Source: Streptomyces mayonensis (GTDB lineage: Bacteria; Actinomycetota; Actinomycetes; Streptomycetales; Streptomycetaceae). Taken from it: a DNA stretch of 62,220 bases. The DNA lies in NCBI RefSeq assembly GCF_018982965.1, contig NZ_JACBYP010000043.1, positions 1 through 62,220 of the forward strand, in the 5' to 3' direction. Position numbers and translations under genes: made by a program. This document shows, piece after piece, positions 41,809 through 49,531 of the stretch (position 1 is its first letter; each line of letters opens with the position of its first letter). The notes under the pieces are model-generated. The model did not search any database and was not told the origin of the DNA. It worked only from the letters and a program-made list of their open reading frames with translations.

Positions 41809-43239
41809 TCAGACTCCAGCGGGCGTGGGGACGTCGGCGGCGGACAGGTCGGCCGGGGAGGCCAGGTGGCCCAGGACCGCCGTCGCGGCCGCGACCTGCG
41901 GCGACACCAGGTGGGTGCGGCCGCCCTTGCCCTGGCGCCCCTCGAAGTTGCGGTTGGAGGTGGACGCGGAGCGCTCACCCGGCGCCAGCTGGTCCGGGTT
42001 CATGCCCAGGCACATCGAGCAGCCCGCGTGCCGCCATTCGGCGCCGGCCTCCTTGAACACCACGTCCAGGCCCTCGGAGACGGCCTGCAGACCGACCCGC
42101 GCGGAGCCCGGGACGACCAGCATCCGTACGCCGTCGGCGACTTTGCGGCTCCGTACGATCTCGGCGGCGGCGCGCAGGTCCTCGATGCGGCCGTTGGTGC
42201 AGGAACCCACGAAGACGGTGTCCACCTTGATGGAGCGCAGCGGCTGCCCGGCCTCCAACCCCATGTACTCGAGGGCCTTCTCGGCGGCGAAGCGCTCCGA
42301 GGCGTCGTCGTAGGAGGCGGGGTCGGGGACGGCGGCGGAGAGCGGTGCGCCCTGGCCCGGGTTGGTTCCCCAGGTGACGAACGGCGCCAGCTCGGCGGCC
42401 TCGATGACCACCTCGGCGTCGAACTCGGCGTCGTCGTCCGTGCGCAGCGTCTTCCAGTACTCGACCGCCGCGTCCCAGTCGGCGCCCTGGGGGGCGTGCG
42501 GGCGGCCCTGGAGGTAGGCGAAGGTGGTCTCGTCGGGGGCGATCATGCCCGCGCGGGCTCCGGCCTCGATCGACATGTTGCAGATGGTCATGCGGGCTTC
42601 CATCGAGAGCTTCTCGACGGCCTCGCCGCGGTACTCCAGGACGTAGCCCTGGCCGCCGCCCGTGCCGATCCTCGCGATGATCGCCAGGATCAGGTCCTTG
42701 GCCGTGACGCCCTCGGGCAGTTCGCCGTTGACGGTGATCGCCATGGTCTTCGGGCGGACCATGGGCAGCGTCTGGGTGGCCAGCACGTGCTCGACCTGGG
42801 AGGTGCCGATGCCGAACGCCAGCGCGCCGAAGGCGCCGTGCGTGGAGGTGTGCGAGTCGCCGCAGACCACGGTGGTGCCGGGCTGGGTCAGTCCCAGCTG
42901 CGGGCCGACGACGTGCACGACGCCCTGCTCGACGTCGCCCAGCGGGTGCAGCCGGACGCCGAACTCCGCGCAGTTCGCCCGCAGCGTCTCCAGCTGGACC
43001 CGGGAGACCGGGTCGGCGATGGGCTTGTCGATGTCGAGCGTCGGGGTGTTGTGGTCCTCGGTGGCGATGGTCAGGTCGCGCCGCCGCACCGGACGGCCGC
43101 TCTTGCGGAGGCCGTCGAAGGCCTGCGGGCTGGTCACCTCGTGCAGCAGGTGCAGATCGATGAAGAGGAGGTCGGGCTCGCCCTCGGCGCGCCGGACGAC
43201 ATGGTCGTCCCAGACCTTCTCCGCGAGTGTCCTACCCAT
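41809..43239 (-). CDS. leuC: 3-isopropylmalate dehydratase large subunit
   Basis: 476-aa iron-sulphur aconitase-fold subunit. Cluster ligands are in FVGSCTNGR and HAGCSMCLGMNPD. GTSQVEHVLATQTL and VCGDSHTSTHGAFGALAFG are active-site segments. ATG at 43239 has GGAGGG 6 nt upstream; upstream in-frame codons are not conserved. Divergent from ndgR, which is known to bind this intergenic region in S. coelicolor. Confidence 0.96.
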   Translation of the reverse strand: MGRTLAEKVWDDHVVRRAEGEPDLLFIDLHLLHEVTSPQAFDGLRKSGRPVRRRDLTIATEDHNTPTLDIDKPIADPVSRVQLETLRANCAEFGVRLHPLGDVEQGVVHVVGPQLGLTQPGTTVVCGDSHTSTHGAFGALAFGIGTSQVEHVLATQTLPMVRPKTMAITVNGELPEGVTAKDLILAIIARIGTGGGQGYVLEYRGEAVEKLSMEARMTICNMSIEAGARAGMIAPDETTFAYLQGRPHAPQGADWDAAVEYWKTLRTDDDAEFDAEVVIEAAELAPFVTWGTNPGQGAPLSAAVPDPASYDDASERFAAEKALEYMGLEAGQPLRSIKVDTVFVGSCTNGRIEDLRAAAEIVRSRKVADGVRMLVVPGSARVGLQAVSEGLDVVFKEAGAEWRHAGCSMCLGMNPDQLAPGERSASTSNRNFEGRQGKGGRTHLVSPQVAAATAVLGHLASPADLSAADVPTPAGV

Positions 43240-43381
43240 CGCTTTCCCTCCGGCCGACGAAGCGCCGACCCAACTAGAGATCTTGGGGAAGCGGTGCCCG
43301 TGTCCCCTGCGTTTCCGGGCAACCGCCACCAGGCCCTTTCGTCACGGGCCATTGTGACTTCGTGCATTCCAGAGTGGCGCG

Positions 43382-43391
43382 TTCCACGGAA
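43382..43391. promoter_or_regulatory. palindrome ttccacggaa in the leuC-ndgR intergenic region
   Basis: A perfect 4-bp-arm palindrome in the 195-bp divergent region, about 45 bp before ndgR, close to TTGAAC (43394-43399) that may be the ndgR -35 box. It is a candidate NdgR site by position only. Confidence 0.4.
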
Positions 43392-43434
43392 AATTGAACT
43401 TGCGTTTCACAGAGTGAGACGGGAGTATCGTTTC

Positions 43435-44151
43435 ATGGACAACAGTAGCGGCGTCGGCGTTCTGGACAAGGCGGCCCTCGTCCTGAGCGCTCTGGAGTCC
43501 GGCCCGGCCACCCTCGCGGGGTTGGTCGGTGCGACCGGACTGGCACGACCCACGGCCCACCGCCTGGCCGTGGCGCTGGAACACCACCGCATGGTGGCGC
43601 GCGACATGCAGGGCCGTTTCATCCTCGGCCCGCGCCTGGCCGAGCTGGCGGCGGCGGCCGGCGAGGACCGGCTGCTCGCCACGGCGGGCCCGGTGCTCAC
43701 CCACCTCCGCGACGTCACGGGCGAGAGCGCCCAGCTCTACCGCCGCCAGGGCGACATGCGCATCTGCGTGGCCGCCGCCGAGCGCCTTTCGGGCCTGCGG
43801 GACACGGTCCCGGTGGGCTCCACGCTCACCATGAAGGCCGGCTCCTCGGCGCAGATCCTCATGGCCTGGGAGGAGCCCGAGCGCCTCCACCGCGGTCTCC
43901 AGGGCGCCCGCTTCACGGCGACGGCCCTGTCCGGCGTACGGCGCCGGGGCTGGGCCCAGTCCATCGGCGAGCGCGAGCCCGGCGTCGCGTCCGTCTCCGC
44001 ACCGGTGCGCGGCCCCTCCAACCGCGTGGTGGCGGCGGTGTCCGTCTCCGGCCCCATCGAGCGCCTGACCCGCCACCCCGGCCGGATGCACGCGCAGGCG
44101 ATCATCGACGCCGCCGGCCGCCTCTCCGAGGCGCTGCGCCGCACCGGCTGA
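43435..44151 (+). CDS. ndgR: IclR-family regulator NdgR
   Basis: 238-aa IclR-type transcription factor. N-terminal winged helix (VLDKAALVLSALESGPATLA; ARPTAHRLAVALEHHRMVAR) and C-terminal effector domain (about 70-238; ERLSGLRDTVPVGSTLTMKA, RGPSNRVVAAVSVSGPIERL). Length and context equal NdgR of S. coelicolor, which controls leucine and other amino acid genes including the divergent leuCD. ATG at 43435 has GGGAG 9 nt upstream. Effectors are not visible from sequence. Confidence 0.93.
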   Translation: MDNSSGVGVLDKAALVLSALESGPATLAGLVGATGLARPTAHRLAVALEHHRMVARDMQGRFILGPRLAELAAAAGEDRLLATAGPVLTHLRDVTGESAQLYRRQGDMRICVAAAERLSGLRDTVPVGSTLTMKAGSSAQILMAWEEPERLHRGLQGARFTATALSGVRRRGWAQSIGEREPGVASVSAPVRGPSNRVVAAVSVSGPIERLTRHPGRMHAQAIIDAAGRLSEALRRTG

Positions 44152-44194
44152 CCACTCGGGACACTGGGTACACCAGGGACACCGACGACCGGCG

Positions 44195-44228
44195 ACCGGG
44201 CCCGCCTCAACGCCGCGGCGGGCCCGGT
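44195..44228. terminator. bidirectional terminator after ndgR
   Basis: A perfect 12-bp stem accgggcccgcc/ggcgggcccggt with a 10-nt loop between convergent ndgR and the DUF4188 gene. Confidence 0.85.
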
Positions 44229-44261
44229 GCCGTTCCCAGCCCCCGTCTCCCAACCCCCGCC

Positions 44262-44843
44262 TCAGCCCCTGCCCGGGGTCCTGTCCGGGGTCCTGGCCGG
44301 GGCGACCACCCGCTTCTCGGCCCTCTCCCCCGTGCCACTCTCCGCACCCCTCTGCGCCCGGTACGCGAACCGGTCCTGCGCACGCCTGCCCCGCCGTTCG
44401 AGCGGCACCTGTCCGTGCGCCGCCGCGAGCCCGAACGCGGGCATGTCCCCGTAGATCGACTCGTACGACCCCTCGGGCACTACGTACGCCTCGTGCCACA
44501 GCCCCACGTGGCCGCGCACCTCACCCTTGCGCTCCTTGCGGTTGACGGCCGCCCAGGCCCGGTGGTGGAACATGTCGGGCGAGTGGGCGTACTCGTAGAG
44601 CTTCTCCTTGGACTCCCAGTACTGGACGACGTAGTAGGTACGCGGCGAGGCCGTCAGCAGTACGTGGCTCAGGAGTCCCCGCTCCGGATTCTTCGCCAGC
44701 TCCCGGAGCATGCGCGCCATGGCCAGGAGGACCGGCAGCCAGTGATGCACGGCCCAGAAGTGGTTGATCCGCATGCCGATGAGCAGGACGGTCACGTCCC
44801 CCTCGGCAGCAGCGGTCGTGCGAGTCGCGGTCCTGCTCGGCAT
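44262..44843 (-). CDS. DUF4188 monooxygenase-like protein
   Basis: 193 aa. The core (about 17-145) reads as the DUF4188 family (VTVLLIGMRINHFWAVHHWL; YYVVQYWESKEKLYEYAHSP; WHEAYVVPEGSYESIYGDMP), a ferredoxin-like fold related to antibiotic-biosynthesis monooxygenases. The C-terminal 45 residues are Arg-rich and disordered. ATG at 44843. Divergent from a MerR regulator with a palindrome between them, suggesting control by that regulator. No specific substrate can be named. Confidence 0.85.
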   Translation of the reverse strand: MPSRTATRTTAAAEGDVTVLLIGMRINHFWAVHHWLPVLLAMARMLRELAKNPERGLLSHVLLTASPRTYYVVQYWESKEKLYEYAHSPDMFHHRAWAAVNRKERKGEVRGHVGLWHEAYVVPEGSYESIYGDMPAFGLAAAHGQVPLERRGRRAQDRFAYRAQRGAESGTGERAEKRVVAPARTPDRTPGRG

Positions 44844-44877
44844 GACGCCTCCCCGTATTGGTGAGCGACACTATCCA

Positions 44878-44903
44878 AATGCCACTGTTTAGATAGTGGC
44901 ATT
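44878..44903. promoter_or_regulatory. operator palindrome between DUF4188 and MerR genes
   Basis: Perfect 9-bp arms aatgccact/agtggcatt with an 8-nt spacer, plus an overlapping ctatc/gatag repeat (44871-44875 and 44892-44896). It is centred in the 81-bp divergent region, in an A/T-richer stretch, as expected of a MerR-family operator serving both genes. Confidence 0.75.
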
Positions 44904-44924
44904 ATTCAAAGAAGGGCGCAAGGA

Positions 44925-45569
44925 ATGCGACTGGCCGACCTGAGCAAGCGCAGCGGGGTGTCCACCGCGACGATCAAGTACTACCTGCGGGAAGGCCTGT
45001 TGCCGCCGGGCCGGCAGATCAACGCGACCACCGCCGAGTACGACGACGGCCATCTGCGCCGGCTGCGGCTGGTGCGGGCACTGATCCAGGTCGGCAAGGT
45101 GCCGGTGGCCACGGCACGGGAGGTGCTGGGGCACGTCGACGACGAGTCGCTGGGCCGCACCATCCGCTTGGGGGCGGCCCTGTGGGCGCTGCCGCAGGAC
45201 CCGGAGCCGGACGAGGCGGATCCGGCGGTGGCCGCCGCCCGCGTCGAGGTGGACCGACTGCTTGAGCTGCTGGGCTGGGAGACCTCCCGGGAACTGGCCC
45301 CGCTCTCCCCCGTGCACCGCTCCCTCGTGGTGGCGGTGGCCGGGCTGCGTCGCCTCGACTATCCGTGGGACGCGGAACTGATGGCGCCCTACGGCGAGTT
45401 GATGATGGAGGCGGCCCGGAGGGACCTGGACTTCCTGGAGACCCATGCCCAGGACTCGGAGAAGGTCGAGATGGCGGTCGCCTCTGCAGTGCTCTTCCAG
45501 CCGGTACTGCGGGCCCTGCACCGGCTGGCACAGGAGGAGGAGTCGGCCCGGCGGTACGGCATCGAGTAA
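44925..45569 (+). CDS. MerR-family transcriptional regulator
   Basis: 214 aa. The N-terminal HTH (RLADLSKRSGVSTATIKYYL, REGLLPPGR, YDDGHLRRLRLVRALIQVGK) is typical of MerR. The C-terminal effector part (about 80-214) has no Cys metal site, so it is not a metal sensor; it resembles the TetR-like C-terminal helices seen in some MerR relatives. ATG at 44925 has AAGGA directly upstream. Divergent from the DUF4188 gene. Confidence 0.9.
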   Translation: MRLADLSKRSGVSTATIKYYLREGLLPPGRQINATTAEYDDGHLRRLRLVRALIQVGKVPVATAREVLGHVDDESLGRTIRLGAALWALPQDPEPDEADPAVAAARVEVDRLLELLGWETSRELAPLSPVHRSLVVAVAGLRRLDYPWDAELMAPYGELMMEAARRDLDFLETHAQDSEKVEMAVASAVLFQPVLRALHRLAQEEESARRYGIE

Positions 45570-45572
45570 CGG

Positions 45573-45608
45573 CCAAGGGGGCTCCCGCCTCAGCGAGAGC
45601 CCCCTTGG
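45573..45608. terminator. bidirectional terminator after MerR gene and tRNA array
   Basis: A perfect 12-bp stem ccaagggggctc/gagcccccttgg with a 12-nt loop. It closes both the plus-strand MerR gene and the minus-strand tRNA transcript. Confidence 0.85.
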
Positions 45609-45616
45609 GACTGACG

Positions 45617-45689
45617 TACCCCCGACCGGATTCGAACCGGCGCTACCGCCTTGAGAGGGCGGCGTGCTAGGCCGCTACACAACGGGGGC
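45617..45689 (-). tRNA. tRNA-Glu(CTC), copy 1
   Basis: 73 nt; acceptor GCCCCCG pairs with CGGGGGT (one G-U), discriminator A. Anticodon loop CTCTCAA gives anticodon CTC. GGTTCGAATCC forms the T arm. CCA is not encoded. Identical to copies 2 and 3. Confidence 0.95.
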
Positions 45690-45733
45690 GTGGATCATGC
45701 TGGCGTTCCATACTGCCTCGCCGCAGATCCGAG

Positions 45734-45805
45734 CTGGTCTACCAGGACTCGAACCTAGACTAACTGAACCAGAATCAGTCGTGCTGCCAATTACACCATA
45801 GACCA
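45734..45805 (-). tRNA. tRNA-Gln(CTG), copy 1
   Basis: 72 nt; acceptor TGGTCTA/TAGACCA, anticodon stem-loop CTGATTCTGGTTCAG with anticodon CTG, T loop GGTTCGAGTCC, discriminator G. CCA is not encoded. Confidence 0.95.
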
Positions 45806-45825
45806 ATGTGGTTTAGACCAGTTCG

Positions 45826-45898
45826 TACCCCCGACCGGATTCGAACCGGCGCTACCGCCTTGAGAGGGCGGCGTGCTAGGCCGCTACACAACGGGGGC
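45826..45898 (-). tRNA. tRNA-Glu(CTC), copy 2
   Basis: 73 nt, the same sequence as the copies at 45617 and 45961; anticodon CTC. Confidence 0.95.
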
Positions 45899-45960
45899 CC
45901 TAGCGATCCTGCATCGAGAACAGCGGGAGCGACCCGAGCTGTCCTCGCGGGAAGGATCTG

Positions 45961-46033
45961 TACCCCCGACCGGATTCGAACCGGCGCTACCGCCTTGAGA
46001 GGGCGGCGTGCTAGGCCGCTACACAACGGGGGC
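45961..46033 (-). tRNA. tRNA-Glu(CTC), copy 3
   Basis: 73 nt, identical to the other two Glu copies; anticodon CTC. Confidence 0.95.
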
Positions 46034-46073
46034 CTTGCGGATGGATCTCCGCGATGCAGATAAGCTCTGCGAG

Positions 46074-46145
46074 CTGGCCTACCAGGACTCGAACCTAGAC
46101 TAACTGAACCAGAATCAGTCGTGCTGCCAATTACACCATAGGCCA
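46074..46145 (-). tRNA. tRNA-Gln(CTG), copy 2
   Basis: 72 nt; differs from the other Gln copy by a compensatory change in the fourth acceptor pair (TGGCCTA/TAGGCCA, C-G instead of U-A). Anticodon CTG. First gene of the minus-strand array. Confidence 0.95.
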
Positions 46146-46238
46146 CTGGAACGCAAGCCCCTCGGGGGATCTTGTTCTAGCGCTGCGCCTTCGGTTCCCG
46201 GCCCTTCCGGCCCGCTCTCCGGCGGCGCAGGAAGAACA

Positions 46239-46973
46239 TTACCCGAAGGTGGACGGGGCTCCAAAACGGGTATCGCCGCCGAGGAGCGCGGGAAGTTCGG
46301 CGAGCGAGGCGATGCGGCGCGGCCCGGCCGGCGGGTCGACGGCCGCGTGGACGCCGCCGCGGTCGATCCACACGGAGAGCAGTCCGGCGTCGTGGGCGCC
46401 GCGACCGTCGATCTCCGGGTGGTCGCCGACGTAGGCGACCTCGGACGCGGCGAGCCCGAGCGCGTCGCAGGCGGCGGCGAAGGCTCCGGCCTCGGGTTTG
46501 GAGACGCCCAGCTCGGCGGCGCACAGGATGGCCTCGAAGCGGTCGTGCACCCCGAGTACGCGCAGCTTGCGGTCCTGGACGGTGAGGCTGGAGTTGGAGA
46601 GCACGGCGTGCCGGTGGCTGTCGGCGAGGGAGTCCAGGACGGGCAGCACGTCCGGGAAGAGGGACCAGGCCGACTCGTAGTGCGTGAGGTACCGCTGGAA
46701 CCAGTCGTCGGCCTCGGTGTCCGTCAGGCCCGGACTGCCCAGGAAGACGCGGGTGCGGTCACGCCGCTGTGTGACGAAGTCCACCTCGCCCGCCGCGAAC
46801 CGCGCCCACTGCTGTTCCGTGATCTCCCGCCACCGCACGAGCGCCTCCTCGGCCGACCCGTACCCGGCGAGGACCCCTTCGGCGACCAGGTGGGCGTGCA
46901 TGCCCTCGCGGTCGGCGGTGGTGTAGTCGAAGAGTGTGTCGTCGACGTCCCAGACCACGGCGCGAATGCTCAT
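46239..46973 (-). CDS. HAD-superfamily hydrolase
   Basis: 244-aa phosphatase-type HAD protein. Motif I VVWDVDDTLFD (Asp9/Asp11), motif II HAVLSNSSLT, motif III ELGVSKPEAGAF and motif IV YVGDHPEIDGRGA are all intact. A helical cap of C1 type lies between motifs I and II. ATG at 46973 matches the family start; upstream ribosome site weak. It is upstream of the tRNA array on the same strand. Substrate unknown. Confidence 0.9.
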   Translation of the reverse strand: MSIRAVVWDVDDTLFDYTTADREGMHAHLVAEGVLAGYGSAEEALVRWREITEQQWARFAAGEVDFVTQRRDRTRVFLGSPGLTDTEADDWFQRYLTHYESAWSLFPDVLPVLDSLADSHRHAVLSNSSLTVQDRKLRVLGVHDRFEAILCAAELGVSKPEAGAFAAACDALGLAASEVAYVGDHPEIDGRGAHDAGLLSVWIDRGGVHAAVDPPAGPRRIASLAELPALLGGDTRFGAPSTFG

Positions 46974-47081
46974 GATCCGACGGTAACCCCACATCGGATG
47001 GCACGGGTTCTCTTCGGCGGCCCGGGCAGGGAGGGGTGCCCTGGTTTGGGCGGACCGACGAGCGAAAGTGCCGAACCCACC

Positions 47082-47212
47082 ATGCCCGAACACCGCGTCC
47101 ATTTCACCGTTGAGGCCCACGCGACGTACGAGGCCCTGCCCGGCGAGCGCCGGACCCGTCTCGACCGGGCCGTGCGGATCCTGGCTCGCGATCCGTTCCC
47201 GGGGAGGTCTCG
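47082..47212 (+). pseudogene. 5' fragment of a RelE/ParE-type toxin gene
   Basis: From ATG 47082, about 40 residues (MPEHRVHFTVEAHATYEAL, then LPGERRTRLDRAVRILARDPF) read like the N-terminus of actinobacterial RelE/ParE-like proteins, normally 85-95 aa. After that the frame turns into Ser/Arg-rich sequence to a stop at 47408, while another family starts in a different frame at 47213. No antitoxin is adjacent. Best read as a truncated remnant. Confidence 0.55.
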
Positions 47213-47503
47213 GTGCATCTCTGCTACATCGACGAGGCGGGCAACGGGCAGACGATCGATCCCGCGAGACCTGACGCCCCTCCGGTCCTCGTCGTCGGCG
47301 GATTCACCGTGCCGCGATCCCACGTCAAGTCTCTCACCTGGGCTTTCCTCGACGTCAAGAAGCATTATCGGCCGCAGTTACGGAGTGCCGAGCAGCTCTC
47401 CGAGGTGATCCAGGAGGGGCTGGCGTTCGACGAGTCCGGCGTCTATCCCGCACCCGAGCGGCCGCAGCCTGAACCGGACGGTGGCCTGCCGCTCGTTCCC
47501 TGA
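47213..47503 (+). pseudogene. truncated DUF3800-family gene
   Basis: GTG at 47213 with GGGAGG 6 nt upstream opens MHLCYIDEAGNGQTIDP..., the metal-binding DEAG start of DUF3800 proteins, continuing through PPVLVVGGFTVPRSHVKSLT to about residue 70. The protein then ends at 96 aa with a Pro/Glu-rich tail, whereas DUF3800 proteins are usually over 200 aa. The conserved C-terminal acidic residues are missing. It abuts the RelE fragment, so a deletion joined two broken genes. Confidence 0.6.
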
Positions 47504-47543
47504 GCGGAAACCGAACGGCACCGGGACATGGGCAGGCCCCCGC

Positions 47544-47939
47544 CTACTGCGCGGCAAGGCCCTCGATCTCGACCAGCATCCGCGGGTCGGACAGGGCCCG
47601 GACCTCAGCCAGCAGGCTGGCCGGGCGGCAGTCCGCGGCGGCCAGTTCGCTCAGTATGGCGTCGTAGGCAGCCGTCACCGCTTCGATGTCAACGGTGAAG
47701 ATCCTGATCTGGACGAGGTCGCTCAGGGCGAACCCGGCCTTGTCCAGCGTCTCGGCCAGACGCCGGAAGGTCAGCCGGATCTGGCCGCGCACGTCACCCA
47801 CGGCGGCGATGCCGCCCTCGTCATCCCGGGCCTCGTGGCCGGCAACCACGAGCCAGCGTCGGGGCTGTTCGACGAGCACGGCCCGGTTGTAGGCCAGGCG
47901 GTCCCCGAAGAAGCGTGGGGCGATGTCCTCACGGCGCAT
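47544..47939 (-). CDS. RidA (YjgF/UK114) family protein
   Basis: 131-aa trimeric RidA-type protein; members hydrolyse reactive enamine/imine intermediates. MRREDIAPRFFGDRLAYNRA, VVAGHEARDDEGG, ALSDLVQIRIFTVDIEAV and SLLAEVRALSDPRMLVEIEG match the fold. ATG at 47939. Single gene after gltX on the same strand, with a hairpin between. Confidence 0.88.
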   Translation of the reverse strand: MRREDIAPRFFGDRLAYNRAVLVEQPRRWLVVAGHEARDDEGGIAAVGDVRGQIRLTFRRLAETLDKAGFALSDLVQIRIFTVDIEAVTAAYDAILSELAAADCRPASLLAEVRALSDPRMLVEIEGLAAQ

Positions 47940-48000
47940 GCCGTCAGTGTGCGGGCGGCGAGCCCGCGGCGCCGGTCGGAGGGGCCCGGGCGGGGTACGC

Positions 48001-48032
48001 GAAGGGCGGCGCCCGTACGGACGCCGCCCTTC
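48001..48032 (-). terminator. gltX terminator hairpin
   Basis: A perfect 11-bp stem gaagggcggcg/cgccgcccttc with a 10-nt loop, 15 bp after the gltX stop. Confidence 0.8.
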
Positions 48033-48046
48033 AACCACGCTGCCGG

Positions 48047-49531
48047 TTACGCCGCGAGCCGCGCCAGTGCCGCGTCGATGCGTGCCAGGGCCTTCTCCTT
48101 GCCCAGGACCTCAAGGGACTCGAAGAGGGGCAGGCCGACGGTGCGGCCGGTGACGGCGACGCGGACCGGGGCCTGGGCCTTGCCGAGCTTGAGGCCGTGG
48201 GTCTCGCCGGCGGCCAGGACGGCCTCCTTGAGGGACTCGGGGGACGTCCAGTCGGCGGCGGCCAGGTTCGCGCGGGCCGTGGTCAGGAGGGCGTCGGAGC
48301 CCTCCTTCATCGCCTTGGTCCAGCTCGCCTCGTCGAGGACCGGCTCCGGCAGGAAGAGGAAGTCGACGTTGTCGGTGATCTCGGAGAGGACCTTCAGGCG
48401 GGTCTGCGCGTGCGGCGCGATCGCCTGCCACTTGGCCTCGTCGAAGTCCTCGGGTGCCCAGGGGGCGGCGGGGGCCTTCAGCCAGGGGCGGCAGCGCTCG
48501 GTGAAGTCCTTGATCTCCAGAAGGCGGATGTGGTCGGCGTTGATCGCCTCGCACTTCTTCAGGTCGAAGCGCGCCGGGTTGGGCTGCACGTCGGTGACGT
48601 CGAAGGCCGCGACCATTTCGTCGATCGTGAAGACGTCCTGGTCGGCGGAGAGGGACCAGCCGAGCAGGGAGAGGTAGTTGAGCAGGCCCTCGGGGAGGAA
48701 GCCGCGCTCGCGGTAGAGGTTGAGGCTGGACTGCGGGTCGCGCTTGGACAGCTTCTTGTTGCCCTCGCCCATGACGTAGGGCAGGTGGCCGAAGGCGGGG
48801 ATCTCCTTGGCGACGCCCAGCCCGATCAGTGCCTTGTACAGGGCGATCTGGCGGGGGGTGGAGGAGAGCAGGTCCTCGCCGCGCAGGACGTGGGTGATCT
48901 CCATCATCGCGTCGTCGACCGGATTGACGAGCGTGTAGAGGGGAGCGCCGTTGGCGCGGACGATGCCGTAGTCCGGGACGTTCTCCGGGAGGTAGGTGAT
49001 CTCGCCGCGGACCAGGTCCGTGAAGGTGATCGGCTCGTCGGGCATCCGGAAGCGGACGATGGGCTCGCGGCCCTGGGACGTGTACTCCTCGACCTGCGCG
49101 TCGGTCAGGTCGCGGCAGTGGCCGTCGTAGCCGGAGGGCCTGCCGGCGGCGCGGGCGGCCTCGCGGCGGGTGTCCAGCTCCTCCTGCGAGCAGTAGCAGC
49201 GGTAGGCGTGGCCGGCGTCCAGGAGCCTGGCGGCGACGTCCCGGTAGATGTCCATGCGCTGCGACTGGCGGTACGGCGCGTGGGGGCCGCCGACCTCGGG
49301 GCCCTCGTCCCAGTCGAAGCCCAGCCAGCGCATCGAGTCCAGGAGCTGCTCGTACGACTCCTCGGAGTCGCGGGCCGCGTCGGTGTCCTCGATGCGGAAG
49401 ACCAGCGTGCCCTGGTGGTGGCGCGCGAAGGCCCAGTTGAACAGGGCGGTGCGGACCAGGCCCACGTGGGGGTTGCCGGTGGGGGACGGACAGAAACGGA
49501 CGCGTACGGGAGAGCCGGATGCGCTAGCCAC
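48047..49531 (-). CDS. gltX: glutamyl-tRNA synthetase
   Basis: 494-aa class I synthetase, charging tRNA-Glu and, in actinobacteria, also tRNA-Gln for later amidation. FCPSPTGNPHVGLVRTALFN is the HIGH motif, GEGNKKLSKRDPQS is the KMSKS motif (KLSKR). The anticodon-binding domain fills the C-terminal third. GTG at 49531 overlaps the FAH gene end by 8 nt; a TTG at 49540 would add 3 residues. It lies near three tRNA-Glu and two tRNA-Gln genes, its substrates. Confidence 0.96.
   Translation of the reverse strand: MASASGSPVRVRFCPSPTGNPHVGLVRTALFNWAFARHHQGTLVFRIEDTDAARDSEESYEQLLDSMRWLGFDWDEGPEVGGPHAPYRQSQRMDIYRDVAARLLDAGHAYRCYCSQEELDTRREAARAAGRPSGYDGHCRDLTDAQVEEYTSQGREPIVRFRMPDEPITFTDLVRGEITYLPENVPDYGIVRANGAPLYTLVNPVDDAMMEITHVLRGEDLLSSTPRQIALYKALIGLGVAKEIPAFGHLPYVMGEGNKKLSKRDPQSSLNLYRERGFLPEGLLNYLSLLGWSLSADQDVFTIDEMVAAFDVTDVQPNPARFDLKKCEAINADHIRLLEIKDFTERCRPWLKAPAAPWAPEDFDEAKWQAIAPHAQTRLKVLSEITDNVDFLFLPEPVLDEASWTKAMKEGSDALLTTARANLAAADWTSPESLKEAVLAAGETHGLKLGKAQAPVRVAVTGRTVGLPLFESLEVLGKEKALARIDAALARLAA

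Noticed and set aside
47082..47503. A working toxin-antitoxin pair
   Set aside because: The toxin-like part is less than half length and the next frame is a truncated DUF3800 protein, not an antitoxin.
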